From NCBI RefSeq assembly GCF_046630445.1, contig NC_092338.1, forward strand, positions 223,087,501 to 223,151,500: a DNA stretch of 64,000 nt, written 5' to 3'. Source of the stretch: Rutidosis leptorrhynchoides (taxonomy: Eukaryota > Streptophyta > Magnoliopsida > Asterales > Asteraceae). The notes below the pieces were generated by a model that made no database searches, was not told where the DNA came from, and worked only from the letters and a program-made list of their open reading frames with translations. Of the stretch, positions 35,583 to 45,698 are shown piece by piece. The position numbers and the translations under genes were made by a program. Positions within the stretch are counted from its first letter, which is position 1. Every line of letters starts with the position of its first letter.

Positions 35583-36130
35583 AATGATACAAAGGTTCGT
35601 GAATCCGAGGCCAACCCTATACTTGATCAATGATGTTATATGTATTTTTACTACAAAATACATTAGGTGAGTATATAGTCCCTTTTTTTGAACTTTAAAT
35701 ATTTTTGGGATGAGAATACATGCACTGTTTTTATAAATGATTTACGTTAAGGACACAAGTGATTAAAAATGATATTCTGCGGATTGATGTGCTAGGTAAT
35801 TTAGTTATATGTTATAATAGCATGTAAGCGCGAATCCTAAAGATAGATCTATCGGGTTTAACACCCCCATCCTGTAGGCTGCACTAGACATAAGAACTAG
35901 TGGGCGGATGTTTAGTACTTCGAGGATTATTTATACACTTGCGAGTGTACATAGCCATCTTTGCGAAGATGACTTATTATATTATTGTTAAGGTTGGTTA
36001 CTGAGGCCTCAACATAAGCAGAATGATTTTATACACTTGCGAGTGTATTATATTTTATTTAAAATGTTTATATATGAAATCTTGTGGTCCATTGTTATAA
36101 CGCTGCTAGCATCAAACCTATATATCTCAC

Positions 36131-36143
36131 CAACTTTATGTTG
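36131..36143 (+). other. U-loop hairpin in the E5 LTR
   Basis: CAAC and GTTG arms around TTTAT, 145 nt before the LTR end, followed by CATGTTATTCTCAGGT. The fifth pair seen in the relatives is lost. The second copy is at 42270-42282. Confidence 0.55.
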
Positions 36144-36290
36144 ACTTTTTAAAGCATGTTATTCTCAGGTACGAATTAAGTCTTCCGCTGTGCATTTGCT
36201 CGTATTAAGAACATTACTTGGAGTCGATCATCGCGATGGAACCAACTGTTGAAGATTCCGTCCGGGAGGATTAGTCGTGGACGTTACAGT

Positions 36291-36302
36291 TGGTATCAGA
36301 GC
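36291..36302 (+). promoter_or_regulatory. E5 primer-binding site (initiator tRNA-Met)
   Basis: TGGTATCAGAGC, a perfect match, 2 bases after the 5' LTR. Confidence 0.9.
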
Positions 36303-36641
36303 GTTGGTCTTAGCGAACCAGGTTTCCCATTAGTGTGTCTAACCGGTAGTTGTTAGGATACATTAGTGAGTCTGGACTTCGACCGTGTCTGCCTGTCAAA
36401 AAGTTTTGCATATCATTTCTAGTCGGAAACCATCTGCTTATTATCCTTAGGAAATTGCTTGCCTATCATTCTCTAGTCTAGACACGTCTTACTGCATTTA
36501 GTGCATCGATAGTGTGTAGACAAAATTCATATTTTAGCGTATCTGATAATTCATATCTTAGCACATCTGTAGACCTGCCTGACAAATGCCGTAGGTTCCT
36601 CTGTAGTCTACGAAATCTTTAGTATTATATATAGATATTCT

Positions 36642-37013
36642 ATGAAGTTAGAATATCATCCTATATTCGAAAATCATTTCACATCGAAGATTCTCCTCAT
36701 TCACCAAATTGCCCTCTTGGCGATAAACCTGAAAGCACTTACCGGTGAACTTGTTCGAGAAACCGTTTACCCTCTCATTTCTAGAATATCCCGTCATGAT
36801 TATACATTTCGAATCTTATTCAGCCACTCGTTTCAATCGTCAATCATCCCGACATAATATAAGAAGTTAACGAACTACGTGCTCGAGTAATGGTTTTGGA
36901 GAATCTGGTGCGGAGGTTACAAACACCAGCAGCATCACCAGCAGCATCAACGGCATCATCATTATCAACACCAATCGTAGCATTTCCACCACCAACAACC
37001 ACAACCGCGTCAT
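36642..37013 (+). pseudogene. E5 decayed extra ORF upstream of the lost gag
   Basis: A 71-codon open frame (36642-36857) is followed, in another frame, by a stretch reading EVNELRARVMVLENLVRRLQ and then Ala/Ser/Pro/Thr-rich residues, ending in TAA at 37011-37013. The leucine/valine heptads suggest a coiled coil, as in the E4 extra ORF, but the sequences are not obviously alike. The place, just inside the 5' end, matches the extra ORFs of E4 and E6. Frames are broken, so no product is expected. Confidence 0.4.
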
Positions 37014-38112
37014 AAACTTCAAAAATAATCCTCGTTTTACATATCGTTCTATCTACTCTATTTTCGTTCTACGTATCGTTCTACATCGATTATCTTCGCT
37101 TTACGTATCATTCTACTTCATTTATCTCCGTTTAACATGACAATTATGTAATCCCTAATGATTTAGAGATCACGTAATCAAGTGTTAATGATAAATCAAA
37201 TGAGTTTAATATCTTATTGACTCATTGAATCCATAATTACATCTGAAGAAAATATATATGCAAGTATATTTTCATAAAGATCGTAATTAAAAATTTCTTC
37301 GTACAAACTGTTAATAATGAAAATATTTTAACGGGTGGGTAGTACCCGAGAAATATTTAGATTTCACATTAATAAGTTATACTGTACATTCTTCGAATTT
37401 GATTCAACGGTCGTTTGCTATTCTATTTATAACCACCGATATTCATATCCGCTCACCCCGGAATAACCATTTTCATTCAAATTTCATATTCGGATTTTGA
37501 TCTATCAGAATCCAACAAGTGGCATAATGAAGAAAACATTGGATATAATAAAATTTGTTAGAAACAAACGAATTAACTAATTGAAAATTTGTTAAGGATT
37601 CCACGCTAACTGTTCCGGCTAACTGTTCCCAGCTAACTGATTAACATTTAATTTATCGCAATTTACATTCTCGCAATTTTATTTATCGTCATTTAATTTC
37701 TGTTATTTACTTTTACGCACTTTAAATAACGGGACACGTATACAAGGTTTCGACTTATCATATCGACCCATCTATATATATATTTCGGAACAACCGTAGA
37801 CACTCTATATGCGAAGGTGGGAGTTGGCTATACAGGGTTGGAGTTGATTCCAAAATATATATATACTTTGAGTTGTGATCGACACCGAGACTGGTACACG
37901 GGTCACGATACGTATTAAGTAATTCGAATATTATATATATCCAATTTATATATGAATTTATCAGACTATTGGACTGCTAACTTTGGACAAGTAAAATGAA
38001 TTAAAATGTTGATTATAACATATGAAACTAAACAATTCTTCAAGTTTGCCACTTAATTTTATCCTAAACCTCATTTGTACCTCGACAATTACAATTCACG
38101 TTCAAATTATTC
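37014..38112 (+). other. E5 interior, no gene seen, with an internal polypurine-like copy
   Basis: The sequence TTAACGGGTGGGTAGTAC at 37328-37345 resembles the E5 3' polypurine tract (TTAACGGGTGAGTACTG at 40040-40056). Apart from this the stretch holds no recognisable gene. Confidence 0.5.
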
Positions 38113-38610
38113 ATGATTCTTGAAAACACCTCGATCGAGAAGTTGAACCGGCCGCACCTCGTCTATGGGAGAAAGGTTCATGCATACAGTTATGCACCTG
38201 AAACTTTCGAAACCAAAATTATAGTTAAAACGTATCCGCGTCGAATTCCTTATCATTCATTAGCAAAAACAACCTTACAATTCCTTTTCAAGAAGCTAAT
38301 TTTGTCACAGCTCCACTTCAACTTCCCAGAAAGATTACTCTTATTATAACCTCGATATTTATACCTTGTCCCTTCGCCGTTGTTATCGGAGAACCTTTTA
38401 TATTCTACGATATCATCATCAGATGTACCAGCAGTTCGTCATCTATTCGGCAGAATCCACAATCAGTATTTTGAAAATCTCGCAGAACTTCTTCCGTCAT
38501 ACCTACAACGTCTATCCCTAAGAGTTTCATACTCCGAATGTGAAGTTTCTGAAAACACCCTGAACTATGAAGTAGTTCTTGAAATGCTGATGAAGCGGCA
38601 AAAACCGTAA
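38113..38610 (+). pseudogene. E5 unrecognised open frame broken by one stop
   Basis: Two open pieces in the same frame (38113-38349 and 38380-38610) are separated by a single TAA. Together they would encode about 165 residues with mixed, coding-like composition (e.g. SDVPAVRHLFGRIHNQY, LNYEVVLEMLMKRQ). I recognise no domain. It could be remnant gag-pol from a distant family or captured host sequence. Confidence 0.3.
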
Positions 38611-40017
38611 ACGACTTTAACAGTCAAAAGTTTATGATGAAATAAAGTATGTTGGAAAAGCTCAGAAAAAGAGAAGGGGTGAAACTGGAATACGGATTGA
38701 GCAAAGTAGGAAGGAGACCATGGACAAATCATGAAAACTAAATCTTTCCAGATGATATTCCTCATCATCATCTTATCGTAAATATTATAAGATATCTTCA
38801 TATCCTCCGTTATGAGTATTCTCCATATTTCTGGAAATATTCACACAACTATTTTTATTTGAGAACATTCATCTCTCTGCAAAATCTGCGTTACAACATA
38901 AAAGAAACTGTGTTAGTTTCTAAATTCTGAAACCTTCAGGTTTAAAATAGGAATGTTCTGAAGTAGTGTTGGGAACTGATGCATAAATTATTATAATATA
39001 ATGAGACTTGATCAACTTCATTATATTACAATAAGTCATGTTGAGTTTCTAATGGAATGTGATGATTCACAGTACCATCATCATGTACCATGTTACACGG
39101 CTCTTACATTTTATCCAATCTTCAAACACATTAGGAACATATCATCCTGATAGTTCTATCTTTTCCAGGGTATTCTGGTAATTTGACAAACTAAACTCAT
39201 GCTATTACCATTTCTTTTTTAGAGCATTAACTATGTTCATTCCAAATCTGATACCTACGAATTCCGGAGACGCTTAAACACAAGCAGAGGAAACGAAAGA
39301 ATGAAGCTTCAAAATAGAAATTGGGGTATAGATCGCAGCAAATAAAAGAAAGCATTAACTATGGATGACAATAATTATAGAAGACAGAAGTAGGAACATC
39401 GAAATATAAGGGAAGATATAAACCCAACAATCACTCAGAAATTTCAAACCATGTATATCAATACAAATGGCAATACAGAAACACGAGAAAACTAGAAACA
39501 CTATAAACACAAGAGTATAGTAGAAGTAAATAGATTCTTCCGGTGGTAGATGAAAAAGAAAGATGACAGATGTGACAATTAAGAATATATCAAGGATTAG
39601 AATAGGATGGAGCATATTGGCAAATATTTTAAGTAAGAATTAAGGAGAAAGAGTAGAAGATGTAGGATATGGAAATAAGGGAATGAAGGGGGTAGTTTTA
39701 TAAGTATTCGACAAAGAAATCACAACAGAATTGTTGCATTAAATCAAAGGAGATCCTGTTTCCTAAATCGCTGAAGAACCAAATCTTATTACGAAAGATT
39801 TTCTTTAAATCTCGTGAATTCCGAAAATCAAACATAACCACGTCATCAGTTAAAACGATATCATAGTACTCATTTCACTCTCTTTTGTGATAGTTTCGCT
39901 CGTACGCTTTACATAATTGAAATGTTTTATCTATATCTATCAATAATGATAAAACTCCGTTATTACCTCATATTCGTCATGAAAACATTCCTATTGTTGT
40001 TTATGACAACCTCTACC
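38611..40017 (+). other. E5 interior, 3' part (no gene seen)
   Basis: About 1.4 kb of AT-rich sequence with no domain that I recognise. An antisense 86-codon frame at 39355-39615 is hydrophobic and has no support. Confidence 0.5.
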
Positions 40018-40037
40018 AAATTTCGGGGACGAAATTT
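40018..40037 (+). other. Post-stop-type hairpin of E5
   Basis: The arms AAATTTCG and CGAAATTT flank a GGGA loop. It is kept although no gag-pol precedes it, so it is conserved apart from coding. Confidence 0.7.
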
Positions 40038-40040
40038 CTT

Positions 40041-40054
40041 TAACGGGTGAGTAC
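40041..40054 (+). promoter_or_regulatory. E5 polypurine tract
   Basis: TAACGGGTGAGTAC lies directly before the LTR start TGTAACGACCC. Confidence 0.7.
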
Positions 40055-40226
40055 TGTAACGACCCGGAAATTTCCGACCAAATTTAAACCTTAAACTCTA
40101 TATGTTTCCGACACGATAAGCAAAATCTGTATTAGTGAGTCTCGAAAACCTCGAAATTTATATTCATGAAATCTGTTACCCAGAGACGATAGTCGATGTA
40201 TCACGAACCTTTAATTGTAAACAGAA

Positions 40227-40308
<82 letters not shown>

Positions 40309-40613
40309 CAAAACATGTAATTAATTATATATATTATAAATGAACTATTATGTAATTTAGTTATTATATTTATTTTCATATAAATATTAAAAGTAAGTAT
40401 TAATATTAGTATCATTAATAGTATCAAAATAATAATATATAGATATAAGATTGATACATGTAACTCGTTACACTATGATTATTATTATAAAGATTATATC
40501 GATCATTATAAGTATTGTTAAGATACAAACTTATTATTGATATCAATAATATTATTATGATTATTAATATTAATATTAACTATATTATTAATAAAAAGAG
40601 CCTTATTCTTGTA

Positions 40614-40670
<57 letters not shown>

Positions 40671-42427
40671 AAAAGTAGTATTATTATCAATATCAATATT
40701 ATTATTAAAACTATACTTAAAATTTTTATGATCTTTAATGTTGTTATTAATATTGTGATGAAAATATGATTGTTATTATAAATATTAACAAGTATTATTA
40801 ATTATTATTAAGATATTTAGCATTTAATAGTTATTTATATAAAAAAAAATGAAATAAATAAACAGATATATAAGGGTACAGATCACGGATCAGATTTTTT
40901 TATGCCGTCTTCCTGTTTTGCTCGTGACATATTGTCGAGCTATTCCCCTATTCTAACAGGAATTCAATCGATGCTATATAAGAATTCAATCAGCTATTTC
41001 TTTTCATTATCGATCTCCATCAAAACTTTAATCAGGTCTAGAGGTTAAGCTTATCAGAAAAACTAATATCACAAGTATACAAACTCTGTTCAAGACGAGT
41101 TGAAATCGATAGTTTAATACCGAATCAATTATCGAAATTCAAGAATACAGATAAGTTAGGAATCGTGTTTCTAATCTACCTGCAAAGTTTTAAGGTCCAA
41201 CTCTCTATATCGAGTTTTAATTTTCGATGTCAAACTTTATTCCCAAAAAGTCTTACGGTATGTTCTTGAAGAAATTCGAGTTCGTGCTTATGATTCAAGT
41301 TAATTTGATGATACTGATAGTTTTCAGGTGTGAATTAAAAACTACTTCATGAAGAAAACATTATCTAAAACGGTCCAAATTTTAAATTGGGTAATGGGGT
41401 TCATCATCGAGCTACAAATATACATATTCTGTCACAAATTTTTTTATGTTAATTTTATTTTGTTCAAGCAAATCACTAAGTGTTTCTGCTCCTGTTTTAA
41501 AACTTAAATTATTCTGATAACACGATTTGAGGGCTGTTGAATTAAGTTGATCGATTGAATCATGGAGAGAAGGGGGGAAGGAGATGAAACAGAAGGCCGG
41601 TTATAACTCAATGGGTGGGTTTAATTTCACAAAAACAGAAACAGCTCCATGGTTGTGGGTGTTTGGGTGTTATCGAGGGGTCTCGGGTTCGAGTCCCATC
41701 TTTGACAATTTCATTCTTTTTAATGATACAAAGGTTCGTGAATCCGAGGCCAACCCTATACTTGATCAATGATGTTATATGTATTTTTACTACAAAATAC
41801 ATTAGGTGAGTATATAGTCCCTTTTTTTGAACTTTAAATATTTTTGGGATGAGAATACATGCACTGTTTTTATAAATGATTTACGTTAAGGACACAAGTG
41901 ATTAAAAATGATATTCTGCGGATTGATGTGCTAGGTAATTTAGTTATATGTTATAATAGCATGTAAGCGCGAATCCTAAAGATAGATCTATCGGGTTTAA
42001 CACCCCCATCCTGTAGGCTGCACTAGACATAAGAACTAGTGGGCGGATGTTTAGTACTTCGAGGATTATTTATACACTTGCGAGTGTACATAGCCATCTT
42101 TGCGAAGATGACTTATTATATTATTGTTAAGGTTGGTTACTGAGGCCTCAACATAAGCAGAATGATTTTATACACTTGCGAGTGTATTATATTTTATTTA
42201 AAATGTTTATATATGAAATCTTGTGGTCCATTGTTATAACGCTGCTAGCATCAAACCTATATATCTCACCAACTTTATGTTGACTTTTTAAAGCATGTTA
42301 TTCTCAGGTACGAATTAAGTCTTCCGCTGTGCATTTGCTCGTATTAAGAACATTACTTGGAGTCGATCATCGCGATGGAACCAACTGTTGAAGATTCCGT
42401 CCGGGAGGATTAGTCGCGGACGTTACA
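40055..42427 (+). repeat. E5 3' LTR
   Basis: A copy of 33944-36288. The (TA)n run at about 40230-40306 is roughly twice as long as in the 5' LTR, while the (ATT)n run at about 40616-40668 is shorter. Base differences outside repeats are few. Confidence 0.93.
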
Positions 42428-42508
42428 TAGAGTCGTTCTCGCTTTACACTTGTGTTATGATATTGGTTAGTCACAGATTACCCCCGGTTCCATTTAGGGG
42501 GTGTGACA
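42428..42508 (+). repeat. E1 3' LTR, piece 4 of 4 (terminus)
   Basis: It starts with TAGAG (right duplication of E5) and ends in GGGGGTGTGACA, the same terminus as the E4 LTR. The E1 target duplication cannot be checked because its left end is outside the window. Confidence 0.8.
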
Positions 42509-43373
42509 GTTTAAGGATCTTAGAACAAGGCTCTCCGGTCCGGCTACCGTGAATAACCCTGGCCGACATGATGATGTCGGCGGGGTGGCCAAGTGATTAA
42601 GTCCACCTTCGATAACGGTCGTTGATCATAAGGCCCCAAGCAAGGTTGTAGGTACTAGCAAATAAGAGACTAACTTGTAAACCTTGGAAAGATGTACGAT
42701 GATAGCTTATTGTGCAGTAGGTGTTGGTTACGTAATGTGATTGTCATCGTTAGAATGATAATTAGGGTTTGTATATATAGGCAAACCCTAATTCTAGAAC
42801 CTTCCGAGATAATGGTAATCCATTCCATAACCAACTCCCCCCGAATCACGGATATAATTATGGAAAAGATACTTACTTGAGGACCAAGTAACCGCCGTAC
42901 CGGGAACAAAGGCATTCGATACATCACCGCATGCCGCATACCGCATACAAAATACACACATACGCATGCTAGCGAGTGTCCGCATACTTATATATTGCGC
43001 ATGCGAGTTGCGGTATCATTAATGACACATTACATTCCTATTACCATTACTTTTCAATTTCCATTCTCATTTCTTTTTTTGAACTAAGCACCCCCCAAAA
43101 AATCATGAATGTGAAATAATATATTCGGGGGTTACACCATAGTTTTTTTTTTCGGTTTTTTAACTGAAAGTCCTATTATTCTTATAATATGGTTATTACT
43201 TTTTGCCCCTTATATTTGGAGAATGGCAATGGCAATAAACAATAGAGATTAATTAACTCTGTTTTACCAGTAAACATCTCTTTTATACAAAGTACCAAGT
43301 ATTTTCTATAACAAATTGAAAATGCGTCAACCAAATTACAAAATTTGAAGTGCACGGATTTTTATATTGGAGA
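42509..43373. other. Intergenic island between E1 and the TAXIMIN gene
   Basis: No gene is supported. A TATA-like GTATATATAGGC lies at 42771-42782, with a GCATAC-rich stretch at 42930-43010, which may be the remains of an older LTR, but I cannot find its ends. The 95-codon minus frame at 42670-42957 has no recognisable features. Confidence 0.4.
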
Positions 43374-43379
43374 TTTATT
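43374..43379 (-). promoter_or_regulatory. Poly(A) signal of the TAXIMIN gene
   Basis: AATAAA on the minus strand, about 115 bp downstream of the stop codon at 43492. Confidence 0.55.
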
Positions 43380-43491
43380 AAAGATAGGAAAGAATGATTT
43401 AAGACATTGATTACATTGAAGAATTATACGTACAAAACTAAAAATGAATGTGTAATCAAGTTGACATTTCAAACAGTTGATACGGAAAAAT

Positions 43492-43976
43492 CTAACAAGG
43501 AATCTGTTCAGTAAACCATTTCATGACGGAGAATGGAGCCTTGATCAAGGCTAGCGCCAATTCTACAATCACCGTTACACAGAAACAACAGGGACATAAA
43601 CAGCTCAAAATCAACCTACATCGTACACATACAATTACAATATGATTATCAATTATTATCAGTTATCCATTATTTATCAATTATCAATATATCAAAAATA
43701 CTTATTAAAATAAATTGTTTATACATCTCAGATCACTCAAATTTAACACCATAAACTGCACATATAGTGGATTTTTTGTTAAAAACATTTATATATATGT
43801 ATGTATAGCTAGATAGATTGACAGATAGATAGAGAGACGGACCCGACAATCCAGATGACGATTCCGATAAGAGAGAGAAGGAGAGCCACGAACGCGAAAG
43901 GGAGACCTAACAGAAACCCCAATGGTCTGCATCTACAGTCATCGTCGTCACCACCACCACCACCACCACCACACAT
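43492..43976 (-). CDS. TAX: TAXIMIN-type cysteine-rich signalling peptide, two exons
   Basis: Join of exon 1 (43976 to 43843) and exon 2 (43615 to 43492) on the minus strand gives 85 residues. The 227-bp intron starts GT and ends AG, phase 2. Exon 1 encodes a poly-Gly and poly-Asp start, then [14 protein letters not shown] and a long hydrophobic segment. Exon 2 encodes [16 protein letters not shown] and the end [17 protein letters not shown]. This is the hallmark of the TAXIMIN peptides, known from Taxus and Arabidopsis (TAX1/TAX2), small cysteine-rich peptides reported to be secreted and to affect lateral-organ boundaries. The seven glycines come from a (GGT)n microsatellite and the N-terminus is longer than I recall for the family. 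Without splicing, exon 1 runs on for only 13 more codons to a TAG, so splicing is needed for the conserved C-terminus. It is the only host gene seen in 64 kb. Confidence 0.92.
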
Positions 43977-44852
43977 AATGATGTATTTGGATTGAAATTG
44001 GAGTAAACTTAAACTGTTTTTATTTAACTGATTAAAGTGGTGTAGATCGAGTTATAACAAGAAGAAAAAGAAGAAGACAAAAGAGAGTTGACGGACAACA
44101 CAAGAAGAAGACGACGACGACATCTCAAGTTATATATTTAAACTGCTCTGACGATTACCCCTCAACTACCTTCATTTTCCTTATATATTTTTAAATAATC
44201 ATAATAATTTTTTATTGAATTTTAAAATGATTGAACCGTCATTAAGGTGCGTAAAGTTTTGCACAATTTCATAATCACCACTTCAACTTTATATTATACT
44301 TAAATAATGTACGTTAACGAAAATCTTTATTGTTGAAAAAAATTTATTTTTATGATGTCCGAAAGTAGAGGGAATGATATTTTTATTATTTTAAGTTTTA
44401 ACTATGAAAAATCTTATTTATAGTTTTATTGTTAAAAAACAGTAACAGTTTTTTTTTAGTAACGGAAACAAGATCAAAGTTATACATTTGTATTATTTCA
44501 AGGAAATATTACAATATACAAACAGCTCTCTTGATTAATTAAGATTTATGCCATTTGGCGAAGCCACGTTAAATAATTCGCCGGATAAAAATATATTCCA
44601 AACAGCTTTGCTAGTGTTGACTCAAATGATTGATGTCACTGATTTGGCTGGTCAACAAACATAATTGACTAATTCCAGCGCAGAATTATTTAGGGTGTGT
44701 TTGATTTTAATGTGGTATAGTAATAGTAATATAGCAATGAGTTTAGATTTGAACTAGTCCGGACCGGCCCGCGCGTTGCGGCGGGACTTTCGGCCTGCGT
44801 ATTTATATTTAACGTAGCGTTGTGTATTTACAGAGGGGAACACGACCCATGT
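43977..44852 (-). promoter_or_regulatory. Upstream region of the TAXIMIN gene
   Basis: A minus-strand TATATAA lies at 44130-44136, so transcription probably starts near 44100, giving a CT-rich leader of about 125 nt. TTGAC/GTCAA cores (W-box-like) lie at about 44615-44620, 44651-44655 and 44667-44671. The far end, only about 0.9 kb from the ATG, abuts the E7 LTR. No other gene lies in it. Confidence 0.55.
44757..44815. repeat. GC-rich palindromic insert-like block
   Basis: CCCGCGCGTTGCGGCGGG stands out in AT-rich surroundings and can fold on itself. Similar GC-rich motifs are common in short non-autonomous plant transposons, but I see no clear ends here. Confidence 0.3.
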
Positions 44853-45698
44853 TGTAGCGACCCGACAAAATCGTCATTGACGGCGCCGTCTACTTAGGTC
44901 CCGTTACGTGATCATAAGTCTTTAAAACAACGTTTGACCAAAAGATATGTCGCATTCATTTCAAATGTAAAGATTGTTCAAAGTTTACAAGAATAGTTCC
45001 ACCACAAGTTACGTTACAAAGTTATAAGTACAAATGAAACTTATGCGACACAATTTAAAAGTAGCCAAAAGACGCTCCATGTATGCATATATACTCGACA
45101 TCCAATGCAAGTATCAAAATAATGAGCGGAAGCATGTATCATGTATCGTTCAAGGACCTGAGAAAAACATAGAAATCTGTCAACGAAAACGTTGGTGAAA
45201 TCATAGGTTTAAGTAAGTAAGTACAAATGAACCACAAGATTTATAACATTTCAATAATAGTTAACCATTCCAAAAATTTGTTATCACGAGCACCCAATTA
45301 TCAATGCTTAACATTCCTTCCATAGAACCCCATCACCTTAGTGCTAGAACATACACTGTTTCTCGAAAATATATTTCATTCGTAAACGGTAGCGAACCGT
45401 TTGAATGAGGGTTTGTCAAACCCATATGGCCATATAACATAAGTTCTCGCTTACACCCGGCAAGTGTAACTAATGATAATCGAATTGAGGATTTTTGTTC
45501 TAAACTCGTATGTAGAATGTTTGTTTTCCTGTACTTGTGTTCACTTAGTTAAAAAGGAACGTTTATGTTTTCTCATCCCAAATGTTAGTTTCAAAAGAGT
45601 AAAAGTGGGACTATGATCTCACCTTGAGTGCACGAGTAGTAAAGTACTTCAACAAGTAAACGTGTGCAAAGAACAATGCTAGTCTTGACCTAAACAAT
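44853..45698 (-). repeat. E7 3' LTR, piece with the LTR 3' end
   Basis: It starts TGTAGCGACCC, with the palindrome GACGGCGCCGTC at 44879-44890. It carries the conserved LTR block (CTCAGGT, U-loop hairpin, AAATCTTGTGG on the minus strand). It ends with ACAAT (45694-45698), the left duplication of E6. No gene is visible. Confidence 0.82.
45181..45194 (-). other. U-loop hairpin in the E7 LTR
   Basis: On the sense strand CAACG and CGTTG arms enclose a T4 loop. The fifth pair is G-C here, against C-G in E1/E2/E4 and A-T in E6. Confidence 0.65.

Larger units (their letters stand above)
33944..36288 (+). repeat. E5 5' LTR
   Basis: From TGTAACGACCC to GACGTTACA. It has a (TA)n run at about 34118-34160 and an (ATT)n run at about 34467-34530, whose lengths differ from the 3' LTR. 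Open frames over these runs are repeat translations. Confidence 0.93.
33944..42427 (+). mobile_element. E5: very young non-autonomous Ty3/gypsy relative nested in the E1 LTR
   Basis: LTRs 33944-36288 and 40055-42427 are flanked by exact TAGAG (33939-33943 and 42428-42432). The primer site is perfect and the polypurine tract and post-stop-type hairpin are present, but no gag, protease, RT or integrase motif can be found in the 3.8-kb interior. By eye the LTRs differ at only a few bases outside microsatellites, so it moved recently using proteins from elsewhere. Confidence 0.92.

Noticed and set aside
35445-35670. Overlapping 62- and 64-codon ORFs on both strands of the E5 LTR
   Set aside because: They overlap the tRNA-like module in several frames and are duplicated only because both LTRs carry it.
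38113-38610. E5 interior frame as a functional gene
   Set aside because: It is broken by a stop and has no recognised domain; kept only as a low-confidence remnant.
42574-42660. tRNA-like sequence (GGGGTGGCCAAGTGATTAAG) in the island
   Set aside because: It has an A-box-like start but no B box at a suitable distance and no cloverleaf.
42670-42957. 95-codon minus-strand ORF in the intergenic island
   Set aside because: Composition is not protein-like beyond chance, with no domain, and overlapping short frames exist on both strands.
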